Assembly (NCBI GenBank): GCA_033439265.1
Contig: JAVTVX010000001.1
Span: 21,470,608 to 21,534,607 of the forward strand
Direction of reading: 5' to 3'
DNA length: 64,000 nucleotides
Source of the DNA: Dillenia suffruticosa
Lineage: Eukaryota; Streptophyta; Magnoliopsida; Dilleniales; Dilleniaceae
Shown here: in pieces, positions 44,171-57,300 of the stretch
Position numbering within the stretch: position 1 is the first letter of the stretch
How the letters are laid out: each line of letters starts with the position of its first letter
Translations under genes and position numbers: made by a program
The notes under the pieces: model-generated
Databases searched by the model: none
Seen by the model: the letters and a program-made list of their open reading frames with translations, nothing else
What the model was told of the DNA's origin: nothing

Positions 44171-44197
<27 letters not shown>
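44171..44197. repeat. (CT)n microsatellite abutting the start of the small ORF
   Basis: A CT run of about 27 bases on the plus strand, read as (GA)n in the minus-strand leader, ends directly at the ATG of the 87-codon ORF. Confidence 0.92.
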
Positions 44198-44200
<3 letters not shown>

Positions 44201-44324
44201 GTAGACTTTTGTCACGGCTTGGGTTGGGTTGGATATGGGACGGAAGAATTGTAAAGAATTGATTATGGTTTGGTATTTGTAGCAAATTAACTTGCTCCAT
44301 GGCTTCCGGTGTGGCCCATACTCC

Positions 44325-44328
<4 letters not shown>

Positions 44329-44362
<34 letters not shown>
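44329..44362. repeat. (AT)n microsatellite upstream of the small ORF
   Basis: An uninterrupted AT run of about 34 bases lies 160 bases upstream of the small minus-strand ORF, in its promoter or leader region. Confidence 0.92.
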
Positions 44363-44364
<2 letters not shown>

Positions 44365-45625
44365 CTTTTGCTTGCCTCCAAGATATTTCTATCAATTAAA
44401 CCGGAGTAGAAAGAATCAATTAAAAAGTTTGGGCAATCAAGAAAACAATTCGAGCAAGAAGTCCAAAAGGCCAAGTGTCATTACCTTCATTACTTTATAT
44501 TAAAAAGCTATCAATCGAATAATAACAAAAAATAAGATAAAAATCAAATTGACGAAATTTAATTTTGAAAATTTTGATTTTTGTTTTTCAGTTAAAATGT
44601 GACAACTCCTCATGTGATTCATCCTCAAGTGCACCTAGGATTTAATTTTACAAAATCATGTGACATCTCCAAAGATTTGGACAACTAAATCCTCGTACTT
44701 CTCATTATGTCATAGTTAAATTTTTAATTTCTCAACTAAGAAGATGATCCTTTAAAAAAATATTATTTATCTTAGCTTTATTATATTTATAAGCTACAAT
44801 TCCTCTTACATTTTGTTTAAAAATATGGCTACACAAAAATATTATCAAAATTTCTCCATATATACATTCTACCCATAATAATGTCTTTGAATCTCTTTAC
44901 TTTCCTAATTAATAAATTATATTTTTATAAACCACTTATATTTGATAATTATATTAAATTAACTAAATTTAATTTGAAATGATAAAACTCTTCTGATATC
45001 TATTTTATTGATACACAAGATTTAAATCTAAAATTTTATTTTAAAAAATTATTATTTAATTACTGGATATTGATATATTATATAAATTATGTGAGTAGTG
45101 AAAAGATATATAACTTTGATGCATAGACATTGGGTCTGAGTCTCCGAAATAACAATTTAGTAATTATAATTCTCTTATCTTAATTCGAATATTTTAGAGT
45201 TAAATTTTTGTGTAATTAAAAAAAAAATAGTCCACATTTGGCTATGGCTAACTTGAATTGGTTGTAGACCCATCTGTTTCGGCCCTCCACCCAGCTCAGC
45301 AACCACTAAGGGTTTCTTCTTTTCATTTTTTTTTTTTTTTAAGTTTTTTAAAGGAAAATCGTGGCACTCTTGTTACGCATACAAATATCTTATTTAAATT
45401 ATAATTATTGTTTTTAATTTCAGGGTGTTACCCACGATTTCAACAAAAGAATAATATCATTTGCAAATTTAATATGTACTTTTATTTTTATTTTTTGCTT
45501 AGTCTTTATTATTTATGGTCAATTAAAAAATAAAATATTATTTAATTACTTTCTTATGGTGTTAGTAAAATCTCACCAATTAAGAAGTAGGGCTCATCGT
45601 TTCAAATGTCCTGTTGGAGTCATTC
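44363..45625. other. AT-rich intergenic DNA
   Basis: I see no gene or ordered repeat here apart from short A- and T-runs (for example near 45328-45341). Confidence 0.5.
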
Positions 45626-45812
45626 ATCGTTTAGCTATTCGTTTCGAGTATTTAAAGTTTTATTTAGATTAATTTTGATTGAACTGTTGTCAGATTTTAA
45701 TCAGAAGAAAACTCTCCCAATATCATTTTTATTACTATTAAGATTTGAATCTCGATTCTTGATATAAAATGTTAATATATTTTTTATTAAATAAACGCGT
45801 TGGTATCGTTTA
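45626..45812 (-). mobile_element. SINE-like element, antisense, decayed relative of 26112-26320
   Basis: ATCGTTTA lies at 45626-45633 and 45805-45812. The body aligns by eye with 26140-26310 through CGAGTAT, TTAATCAGAAG-like, ACTCTCCCAATATCATTTTTA, CGATTCTTGATAT and GCGTTGGTAT. No clear T-run remains at the left end, so the tail has been lost or the left border is approximate. Confidence 0.55.
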
Positions 45813-48012
45813 TCTACTCTTCATTCCTAAGCATTTGAATTGTAGATCGAATGCGGGTCATTTTCAACCCCTATCCGGATTATTCTTGAAAATCTGAGTC
45901 CCACACGCAACGTGTTGTTTGAAAATGGAATGGAGCAAAGCCAGTTTTGCTTCAACCCTCCACTATTTAAATCTAATTTTATTTTTCTTCACCTTGTATA
46001 CTCATTTATTTCCTTTTTTTATTAGAAATACTAGAAGTCAATTTTTGTTTATTTTAGGATAGGTTGCATAAAAATGGCAAAAAAGAAAACAAATACGAAA
46101 CAATATAAAGAACCGATATTTTATAAAAATTCAAAAAATATGAAAATATGAGAAAACGAGTAAATATAAAATTTTTAAAATAAATATTAATTATTTTAGG
46201 AATAAATGTGTGAATTCTATTGTAAATCAAGTGGTTGAGTTAGGATAAGATTCCAATGCACTGATTCATAAAATTTATTTTTGTTTAAAAGTAAATAAAT
46301 AAAAAATTATGTTAAATGTATGAAGTTGAATCATTGATTAAATTTATATATCATTTTAACATCAGATGTATTAACCGATTTTCAATTAAATTATTAATAT
46401 ATTTTAATCAAATCAAATAAACAGTTGATTAGAATTTTATTATTAAGTGATTCAAATAAACACTTTGCCATGGGTTTGTTTATCAACCAACGGCTAATCG
46501 TATAAAATATTTATTTATTTATTTAAATTAAAATGCTAAACTCTCATTTTCAGGCCAAGAGATTCTTTGCTTCGCAGGGCAATATGGCTTCTGATTTTGA
46601 CTTCAAAATCATTAAAAGCGTCGGTAAATATACCGGATATTTTATCACAAAATATAAAAAGTTTTAAATTTGAGATAATGGGATAACACTCGATATCCCA
46701 CTAACCAACCATTATCTCAATTATTCCCTTAAATCTCTCCTAACTTATTGAATTAGTGTGGGTTGTTTTCGGAGGAACTCTCCCTCCCTCTCCATATTAC
46801 TTGAGATTAAGAAGTTGAGTGAGATAATCTAAAAGAGAGACACTGAGAGACAAATATATTGAAAAATTGAGAAATTTTCGAGTGGAAAAATTTCTCTCGT
46901 ATATTGGATTCAACCAGATTTTAGATTAAGACGTTATAAATCTATGATAGTGGTTCGATTTTGTGATTATCATTCTGATTGAGAGTTTTGATGGAGAGAT
47001 TTTATATTTTGCAGTTCGATTAATTTTTTTAAAATTTATACATTAAGTTATTTATTTAAAAATTTTAAACTATTTAATTTATATGTTTTCCCGCATGCTT
47101 ACGTAGTAATAAAATAAATCTAACAGAAAGTGTAAGTATTGTCGGCCATTTTAATCAACAAGCAAATCCGGAAGCACATGGCTTGTAACCTTAATGAAGG
47201 TACGTGTATGTGTATTATGTACCCTACCATGTGCTTGTCTTGTCCCCTCCTAATGCCATATAATCTCTTTTGCCAACTAAAGCCTATACGCCTTGAAATG
47301 ACACCTGCCCTTAAAAGCCTCCATGGTGTCCCATATTTGTGATATTCTCTTGCTTCTTCAATATGTGAACAAGAACATGTAAGCAGGCCCATTTATTCAT
47401 TAAAAGAAGTAAATAGTGAAAATACATTGCTAACAAAGAAGGTTTGTTTGTTTGCCTCTCTCTTAAAAAAGATGCAGAAGTTACTCCTATGAGACTTATT
47501 CCCATAATGGATTTGGGGAGGTTCAAACTTTTAAACCATTGCGATAAAAATATTTGAATGGTAAAAAGTTTTTATTAATGTTTTTTGTAAGGTTTGTATT
47601 CAAATTTTTATAAATACGTATATTTTGTGACCTGAAAAAGGAAACTTTCAAACCAAGAGGTCCTTTGTGACCATTCTTCGCTGGCTTGGATATTAGCTTT
47701 TTCATAGATATAATCGACATGCAAGTCCACTCCTAGCCAATAAGCTTACTGTATTTGTTGGCAGAGATAACAAGAAAGAGAACATATATTCCGCCGTTGA
47801 TTTATTTTATTTTATTTTTTATTTTTTCTCGTTATGCAATGCAGTGTATCTCTCGAAAAAAAATTATTAAATAAATCAAAATCACTATTAATTTTGGAAT
47901 TTAATCCTATTAAAAGAGCTTCCAAACTCATATTATTTTTTCTGTCCGGTTGATTCGACAAATATAAAATTGTTGCCGTGAATTCACGCTCAAAAAACGA
48001 GACTGAATTTCG

Positions 48013-48045
<33 letters not shown>

Positions 48046-49232
48046 ACGATAGATAATGCTCAACTCGCGATGATTGTATCTCCTTACGAAAAATAGCATT
48101 ATTTACGCAACTAGTTTTAAAAAATAGCCCTCTATCGATGCCCGAGGAGGTGGGGCACAATTGTATCCATCGATTGAATACTATGTGTAGGCATTATTTT
48201 AGAGCACATTACCGTGTTAATATTTTTTTTTAATATTATATCGATCGGTATTAAAATCATATTTTAATTAATTCGGTTTGAAACTTACAATGACCCATTT
48301 AAAAAATAATTTTTAATTAAAAGACATAACGATTGACATACTAATATGAAACAAAGAGATCGATGGTTCCAATCTTGAAAAATTTGTGTATATTCTATTT
48401 ATCAAAATCTTACTTAAACAATAAATTTGTGTATAGATCAGCTCTTACTGATTTGGGCATGACTTTTGGCTTAGCTTGAGGTCTAACAAATTTAGGTTAG
48501 TCACCAAAATCATAAAGAATTTGAATTACCATCAATTAAGCAAATGGAGTATATAAACTTGATTTAGTCTAAATTCGTATCTATTGTACATCTAAAAATC
48601 GGCGTCATCCAAAATATTTTAGGTCTGACCATTTGAAAATTTCAAACTCGATTTTTTATTTTTTCTATTAATACCTCACCTATTCCCAGCCTAGGTCGAA
48701 ACTCTTGAAAATTAAGCTAAACTTGAGTCCGGATTAAGTTAGAGTATCCATGTTGAACATTATTTTATAAATTAATTCAATCTAAAAATTTTGAATATTA
48801 AATTTAAAATTTTTTGATTCAATTTGTGTTGACTTTATTTAATAAAATAAAATCATGACTATTATTATCGTATAAAGAAAACAATCATTTAAATAAGTAT
48901 ACGATATAAAATAAAACAAAATGATCTATATAACCGATCTTACTTTATAAAATAAAAATTTGATTATTATTTTTGTATTTCATTCGATCTGTGTTGAATG
49001 CATACACTATCTTGGAGTTTCTCGGTAGTTTGATAGGTTATAATTTTTTACATCTCGACAAAAATCGATTTATATTAAAAATAATACTTAAGTTAATTCA
49101 TAATTTATAATAAGAGAGAACTCCTGTAGGCAAGTTATGATTTTTTGATATTTTGGTAAAGATCTACTCACGCTAGAAATGGTATATAGGTCAAAACTTG
49201 ATTTATAATAAGAGGAAACTTGCGACCACAAT
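45813..49232. other. AT-rich intergenic DNA
   Basis: This 3.4-kb stretch has no gene I can support. A 25-base T-run lies at about 48014-48038. A paired phrase (TTTATAATAAGAG) recurs near 49105 and 49203. Frames around 47120-47720 look random. Confidence 0.5.
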
Positions 49233-49779
49233 CTAAAGGAATATTAATATTTTCAGCTCTCTTTTAAGAAACCAATTAAAAAAAAAAAAAAAAAAACCGG
49301 AGTTTGGTGGCTTATCCGCGGTAAATATCGTCCAATGCACCGAACAACCGTTGCGCCAAACACTCCCAGACCCAACAAAACATAACCGGATCGGGTTCGG
49401 CTCGGGTGGAATCTTCCAGAAAAATATCTCACCGGATGTCAATGTCAACCCTAACCCTAGATACCATTGTGCCCTCACGCTCCGCACGTGACAACAGCCC
49501 CTCGAACGAATATAGTGTGGCGCCGCAAAGCCCCCTGATAAACACAAACAAATACGAATTCTCACACCACAGCCGTCCGATCATTCGCCACGTCATCGAT
49601 CCTCTCCTCTTGGTCCTTCAACGGTTGAGATCTGCTAAACTCGAACAAGCTCCTCTGTTTATCCCTCTCTTCTTCCACTCCCTTCACCTTCACTAATTTT
49701 TTTCTTAATTTTTCTTGTTTAAATTTTAATTTAGAAAAAAAGGAGAAAAATTTCTTCGAAGTTCTTGAAGATTTTGAAG
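49233..49779 (+). promoter_or_regulatory. Promoter/leader region of the acidic-protein gene
   Basis: GC content rises here compared with the DNA to the left, and the region ends in a pyrimidine-rich leader (CTTCTTCCACTCCCTTCACC) before the ATG at 49780. An open frame at 49406-49696 lies in this leader or promoter and shows no recognisable protein. No clear TATA box is seen. Confidence 0.4.
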
Positions 49780-50098
49780 ATGAAGATGTTGGACGAGGAG
49801 AAGGAAATTAGGGTCATGAATGGGAAGAAGCATGATTTTGAAGAAGAAATCAGCAGCAGTGAAGAAGAAGAGGAAGTAGTAGAAGAGTTGACTGAGAAAG
49901 TAGAGGAGGAAGAAGAAGAGGACGGAGAAGACGATGACGAGGACGACGACGAGGACGACGACGATGAAGAAGACGAGGAGGAAGAAGAGGAGGATGCTCC
50001 AGAGGTTTTTCAGGCGTCTGGTGGTCCTCAGATTCATTCTGTAGACGACGACGACGAAGAAGAAGAGGATGAAGACGAGGACGACGAGGGAGATGGTA

Positions 50099-50141
<43 letters not shown>

Positions 50142-51996
50142 AGATGATGAGGAAGGTGAAGAGGAGGTAGTTTTCTCGGGAAAAAAAACACTTCTACTTT
50201 TAACTGTTTTTTCCACAGTTTACTTGCTTTTCTCAGATCTAGAATTTTTCTTGATTGAATTATGCAAATTTTGTCTCTGTTTTTTTTTTCCCTCTTGGAT
50301 ATATAATTATTCGTGTCGTGTTTTTTTCGTAGTTGATCTTTTTAGTTTATCCATACCTGTGGGTATTAAGTTTCAGTTTATTCCATCAGATCTGTTGATA
50401 TCTGTAGGGTTTTCTTGAGTCTTCTGCCCTTGTTCTTATGCTTAAATTTGAATTTGGATCTTCATGTATGTTTATTCTTGATCTTTATGCTCAATAGTAT
50501 TTTTTTTACAAGATCCTTGTGTTTGTGGGGACGAATCGGCGCAACATAGGCTAAATCCTAAATGTTTTGTTGATCTCATGTTTTTCTTCTTTCTTAAATT
50601 GAGAGTCAATCAGATCTTGAGGTATTGGTTCATAGGGTTTCCTGTACTTTATCTTTGCTTGAGACTGTTGTCCAGATCACAGAGCTTAAGCTTTTTCTTT
50701 CTCCTAGTATTACTCGATTATATGGTCCATCTGAACTTTATCAGTTCGATGGATCCTAGCGATTTAGGATGTCGTGACCGTCCTTTTTGGCAGCTTTCAT
50801 CTGGTTCATATGGATTTCTCCGTAGTCAAATCTTCTGAACCTTCCCTTCAGGCTCTCTGATCCTTAAGAAGCGGTAGAACTCTACAATTTTTGATAGAGA
50901 TAGATCTTCGAGTTATCTCCCCTCTCCCTGTTGCTGTTTCGATTTTGATAGAGATAAAAATCCGTGTTTTGAGTTACGCTTAGGGGTTGCTTTGCAAATT
51001 GGGAGTTGGGATTGTTTTGAAATTTTGATCCCTTATAGGACTGTGTCATTCTTCTAACAAAATCATCACTTTTTAATTTGAAAAAAAGTGTAATTTTACC
51101 TCTGATTTGGGATTCTGTTTACCTAGGAAGTGGTGGGAAGTGAGTTTTGTTATTTTCCCAACAAATCTAATGGAACTTTAGGCTTGGTTTTCAAATACAT
51201 AATTGTTCGCATTCCGATTTCAAATGTTAGCTTTTGGGATTCTTGTCCCTTATTATGTTTATGAAATTTGCACATTTTCATGTTAACCTTTTCTTTCTTT
51301 CGTTTGGTTTTGATTCTGTCCCACAGCGGCTCCTGCTACAAGTTGTCTGATTAGTATTTTGCTATTGTACTATTGAGTATTATCTTTGGATGCAAATTAT
51401 ATGTAGTTCCATTCTACAAGACCTCATCGGGCATACTTAGAATAGTGAGAGCAACTGCATGGTGTCTTGGTTCATTTCTGTTAAGCTGCCTATGCTTTGG
51501 TTCTCATGCGGGTTATATGGACCCTTGACCTTTCTATATGATTATTACTTGTCTTCCTTGACACTATTGTTGAGCTTAATAGAAATGAAGGGTTTTGGTT
51601 AGACTTCAGCATTATTCTCCTTATTCTTCTGAAGGCTAAGGAGGCTAGAAATTTATGGGAAAAATCACTTGCATGACAAAAAAACCTGGGGGACGAAGTC
51701 TTTTCTTGTAGTCAAATTAGTGCTGATATATCTTTGTATCGGTCACAATTGTGTCTTGCATCATGTTTCTACAGGATATGGGAACCGAGTATCTTGTTCG
51801 ACCAGTTGGTCGTGCTGAAGATGAGGAAGATGCCAGTGATTTTGAACCAGAAGAGAATGGCGAAGAAGACTTCGATGAAGAGGATGAGGATGAGGGTGGG
51901 AAAGTTGAGGCTCCACCAAAGAGGAAGAGATCAGACAAAGACGATTCTGATGATGACGATGGTGGAGAGGATGACGAGAGGCCTGCCAAACGATAA
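49780..51996 (+). CDS. Highly acidic nuclear-type protein (202 aa)
   Basis: Two exons, 49780-50166 and 51775-51996, join in phase 0 over a 1.6-kb intron and give 202 residues with TAA at 51994-51996. Residues 1-129 are mostly Glu and Asp, with a Gly/Pro/Gln break (VFQASGGPQIHS) and a poly-Asp run of 13. Exon 2 encodes the conserved part GTEYLVRPVGRAEDEEDASD, another acidic tract, a basic PPKRKR that fits a nuclear-localisation signal, and a C-terminal RPAKR. Similar plant proteins are often labelled ANP32-like or VHS3-like only because of their acidity. A role as a histone- or basic-protein-binding factor is possible but unproven. The first ATG (MKMLDEEKE) was used; a second in frame gives MNGKKHDFEE. 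Confidence 0.85.
50101..50141 (+). repeat. (GAC)n trinucleotide repeat coding poly-Asp
   Basis: About 14 near-perfect GAC triplets encode an Asp run in the acidic protein. The length should vary between individuals by slippage without breaking the frame. Confidence 0.9.
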
Positions 51997-54324
51997 TGTC
52001 TGTCCTCTTTGACTGGCCACTGACATGTAGGTCAATCTCTCTACTCTTGAAAAACCCATCTCATCTTTGTAGAAAGAAGGATAGGTTGGTTTCTCATGGA
52101 TTCTATTTTGCTTCTGTATTATCTGTCTGCAGTAGTTATAGGGTTGAAAATTTGGTTTCATTCTCGAAGTTGCATAGTCATCTGGGCTTATGAATACTGT
52201 GGAAACAGTTAGTTAAGGTTTGTATAAGTAAATGAACTTTGGATTTTATATTTTCAAGTTATATATCTCTCGTGAGTGAGGGTTCTCTACCGATTTTTTC
52301 AGTTTAGCCGAAGCTGTTTATCTCTGTGCTTTTAATCAATGGATTTCTTGGTCTTTCTTTAGGTAATGGTATGTCATGTGCAATCTTATGTGTTTAAAGA
52401 GAAGATGTGGTTTGATTTGAGGGTGTTAATTTAGCAAATTATTTGTTTTGCCCGCATTTCTAAATACAAGTGGAAGTAGATCAGCATTTCATGGAGAGGT
52501 TCCGGTTGGTGCCGGACCAAACCAGCCGGAACCAAGGTACATATTTTATTGGGACTGGACCTGCCTGTTCTAGTCCAGTCCTGAACTAGTAACGCCCCTA
52601 GACCTATTTCAAATGGGTGATTTCTTTCTGCTGCATTTATTTTCGATGTGCTGGAGTTCGGTTTGGTCATTGGATTTGAGCCAACTCGCGGGTTTTGGGC
52701 CTTCATCATGGGCCTATTGGGCCTCCGTGCGCATGGCAAGGCCACTACTTATCCTTTTTGAAGTCAACGAGGGAAATCCGAAATCTGTTCTAAATTTGCT
52801 TTTTGTGGTAGGATCTCTGCCTTTTTTTTTGTTTTCATCACAAAAAAGTAGGGATCGTAGGCAGTAGGACCCACCGATATGTGTGTATTTTTCCAGTTTC
52901 CATAGTTGTCCTTGAGAGACGGATGTACCTACACGCAATGAGGTCCTTAGTAGTCATTTTCTAAAGTAATCTATTTTTTTTAATCCTCGGCGTTACGCCA
53001 GCGTTTTCATCTTCAATCTCAATGACATCTTTTTTGCTCTCTTTGTGAGGTGTGAGGGCGACTCTCAAAGACGTTACTGACGAGACTTCTGTCTCTGTGT
53101 TTATCTGTTTGTTGACTACAGGGCGGAGAGAGAGAGAAAGGAAAGCCAAAAGGCGTTGAAGACGTCTCATAATGAAAGGGTGTACGTAAATGTGGGCCTC
53201 GCACGGCCCAATTTGGCCACTCCCATACCAGCCCCATATGTGGAGCCCAGCTGTGCCCTGCACCGACGAAAGCCCAATTCAGCTTTGGATTCAATACGGG
53301 TCTCGGGCAATTCATTCGGGTTAAAATAAGCCCTCAGCCTTCCTTCACATCATTTTTCATATTTGCACACATGTCAAGGTTACAGCTCACTGTTACTCGT
53401 GAGCGTAACTGTACGAGCAGACCACCGGGCTACCGTAGTACAGTGAGTTTGAATTTTGACAACAGAAATTGTATATTTTGTTTTTTTTTTTATAAATATT
53501 AAAATAAAATTTGATCTTTTTTAAAAATATTTTTTATTATTCAAAAAATAATATTTATTTGAACTGATAAAAATATATTGATTGTTTTATAAATTATTTA
53601 ATTAATTATTTTAATATTATTCGATAATTATTTTAGAATAAGCAAATTTGAATTCAAATTTTAATAATTACTTTGTAGTTATATGAAAAGAAAATACTCT
53701 CATATAATTCTAAATTAAAAAAACACTGTTAAGTTTCTATGTTCTATGGTCTATGCAAGAATGAGAAAAAGGAATCACACCCAAAATATAGCTCAATTCT
53801 TGGTTCTCATGCTCTGATCCTATTAATATTATTCCTTTTCAAATTAGAATAATAAAAAACTTTTCTTAGAAAAGTTTTACAAAATTATTATTTTTGCTCT
53901 CCGGACATTATATTTTGACAAAATTCTTATTTTATTTTAAAATAAAAATTTAAATAGCTCCTAGTATAAGATTAGTAAAAATTATTTTACTAGAAGTCAA
54001 AGATCACCGTTCGATCAAAATCGGACGTTCATCAGAACACGGAACCGACAAAACTAACATCATGTGACAGTATGTATAGCTTTATCCCATGACAGAGCGG
54101 CGACCACCACCAAGTACGCTACACTGATACTCCGTCGTTACCAACTGACTGCCATCTTTCCTTCTTTCTCTCTCTTTCCGTTTTCTCACCAGAAATTCTC
54201 TCGCTCTCGCTCTCTCTCTCTCGATCTGCATTTCCTTGATCACCGGATCCGCAGCAAATGTACTTCTGATTTCTATTCATCGGCGGTTTCTGGAGGTTCC
54301 GTGCATCGGTATTCTTTCTCGACG
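51997..54324. other. 3' UTR, intergenic DNA and next promoter
   Basis: The left part is the 3' UTR of the acidic-protein gene. Around 52499-52580 there are CCGG-containing words (TTCCGGTTGGTGCCGGACC). At 53190-53290 GGCCCA/GCCCA words occur. The last 150 bases before 54325 are CT-rich, as in a plant leader. No gene is recognised. Confidence 0.45.
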
Positions 54325-57300
54325 ATGAAGATCGCCGGACCTCTCACTGTCTGTCAGTAATTCTCGCCATTCTGCTCTATCAATCTTCGTTCTTCAGATC
54401 TTGCATTGGTTCAAGTGTTCGTCTAGTTGCTGTGCATTTCTTCACCCAATTTTAGTTCATTTTTTTAGAGTGTATAGTAATGGTGGAATTGTGAGTTTCT
54501 AGGGTTTAGTATGCGCTTTTTCCTAGTTATTGAGTATTTACTGACAATTAAATGGCGAATTCGTGTTTCGTGGTTAGTTTATACATTTGTCTATTGTCAT
54601 GGCGTGATTGTGAGTTGTTTAGGGTTTTGATTGCGGATTTCGTTTTGATTCTTTCTCGTTTGAGTAGTTGAAGTACGTGCTGTGGAAATTGTAGTTCATT
54701 TTTTCAGATTTCTGTATAGTAATGGTGGAAATCCGAGTTTCTAGGGTTTACCATGCGCTTTTGAGATGTTATTGAGTATTTCTTGAATATTCGGCCATGA
54801 ATTTGTATTTTGTAGTTAGTTTGTGATTGTGAATTATTTAGAGTTTGATTGTGACTTTCTTTTTGATTCTTTCTTGTTCAAGTACTTGTTAATATGTGCT
54901 ATGGAAACTGACTTCTTTAATGCATACGTTAGAGTAATGCTGGAAACTGACTTCTTTATTGTATATGCTAGAGTAATGCTATATGTAAATGATTTTGTAC
55001 TAATTCTTCTAATTTAGGTTTTTGGATCCATAATAATTCACTTAAGTTCTCTGCTATTAGTTATCCTTGTAGTCTAAATCTAAATTTTCTCTCATGAAGA
55101 AAGAAAGAGAACAAAATAATAATAACCATTTGTTTGGTTCATTGCTTTGAAGCACGAACATGGGGCACGACTTAGAAGCAAAGACACTATGTTACAAGAA
55201 AATTTGGAAGACATAGATCCATTGTTACCATTTATTAAGAAAACTATAAACATACAGTGTTTTGCATTAGGCAATTAAGTGTCCCCTTTTTAATTATCTT
55301 TTAAGAGACAAACGCAATGTTGGATTGGTTGGAAATAAAGATTGAGGGTTTACTACCTGGGGCACGACTTTGAAACAAAGACACCATGAAGTTGTAAATA
55401 ATAGGACACAAAACGAGATGGATAATTGTGTATTCTTTTTTACATATAGTATACAAATATAAAAAAAATCAACAAAATATGCCCAAATAAATTAAAAATC
55501 ATGTCACGACATACAATTATCTTACTCTTATCTCGAGATGCCCAATCTATGCTTTTGATTTATGTGTAGGATAGCTTTATTTGATTTTTGTACTACCTTT
55601 TGTTATGAGTGATGAGTGAATTCAAGAACTTCTAATGAGTGAATTCCCATACCCGTTCAACCACAACTGGCTTCACTTTAAGGCTTCAAAGCTAAAAGAT
55701 TAGTTTGAATGAGGTTTTCTTTCTTATTTTTTAAATAATAGAAAAGAAGAAACATCACTAGAAAAAGAAAATAAAGGAAAAAAAAAAAAAAAACCCAAAG
55801 AGAAGAGTACAAATAGGAGAATTTTTGATTTGGCAGTGGAGACATCTTCTTGATATGGTTAGGAGGAGCTGAGTCTTTGTAGATGCCCAAGTTGTAATGA
55901 CGTGATTATGATTACAAATAGTGCAGGGGGAGCATAGTGTTGAAATTTGGAGTGCGGAAGTGTAGGTGGCTGAGCTAGGGTTTTTGTGTTGAGCAATGGT
56001 TGAAGGCTTTGAGTGTTGTGTGCGCGTGAATACTTAAGAACGACAAGAAAGAAAGAAACTTGAATTTGTGAGAATGAATTCAATTGTATTGCTTTGATGA
56101 AATATCAAATACAAGACATTTGTAGAGACAATGCTCTAGAAAATATAAAGAGATAATTTGTGAGAGAGACTATGCTCTAACTATGCTAAGGGAGACAATG
56201 CTCCAAGATATTTTGCTCCATCCCTTTGAGACCTATTTATAGAGGAAGAGAGGAGTCTAAGATGATACAAAATGATCTCCAAAGCCAAAAGAGACGTTGG
56301 GCATCAAAATCAATGAATTCCAACAGCTAGAAAAACTAGCTGTTGGAATATGAACTGCCCATTCTGCCCTAAAACTATCTTGATATCAAGATCAAATATT
56401 TGATTTGATCTTGATATGAAGGGACTACTGGCCGAAAGGGCCTCTAGATTTCCACTCTTTAAATTGTTATTTTCTGCTAGATCAATATAACTGCTGGGTG
56501 TGATTAAGAGATGATGAAAGAGCCTTGATTTCATAAAAATTGGATCTTGAGCAAAATATGGTATAATGTGAGGCAGATTTTTAAGCTTTCTTCTGAATAA
56601 CAGAGAATAGATAATCCTGCTTTTAGTTATAATTTCTTCTCATCAACTCTTGGATGAAAATGCAGATCTGGAGTGCCAAATGGTCAACCCAAATTGCTTC
56701 TTTCTTTGGTTCCAGAATATCCGCTGCTGAACTTTATGCTTCCCACTTCCATCAATGTGGCGACACTTGCAATTACTTGAAAGGGATCTTGGTTAATTTA
56801 TAAACCACCTCCATGTACTTGCAGACCTCTTATAGGCTCTTTGAGTTGACAAATACATTGAAGACAGCATTTGTCCCCACAAAGGATAATAAGCACTTGA
56901 TGCACAATATTGTTGCAGCAATTGCCATAGCTGGCCTTTTGTACTTCCTGTCAATTGTGTTGCCAATGATTCCCCGGATGACACTGGTGAGTAATATGTC
57001 ACATGGATAAAATCGTTGTGGTAGTACTAAAATTGATATTCTACTGTAACTTGGGGTGCTTTCTTGCATAAGCCTGTGATCCCTTCGGGTATATTTGATG
57101 TACCTAGTGGCTTGTGGTGTACTTTACACTATTACACATGATTGGACCCTAGGAGAGGAAACCAAAGAGCCAAATTAACTTTGCAACCTGAACTGGATGA
57201 GAAAATTGGATGAATAGTTGACATGTTGAAGTGCAAATAAATGAATATACTATAGTTTCATGTTAATCGAAATTAAATTTGGGTTGAACCCCTTGCAAAT

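Noticed and set aside
47120-47720. Overlapping open frames on both strands
   Set aside because: No recognisable domain, no leader or splice context, and no protein-like composition.
49850-50216. Minus-strand frames rich in Ser or Arg
   Set aside because: They are shadows of the Asp/Glu codons of the acidic-protein exon on the plus strand.
52499-52620. CCGG-rich words like those near hAT transposon ends
   Set aside because: No terminal inverted repeats or 8-bp target duplication could be found by eye.
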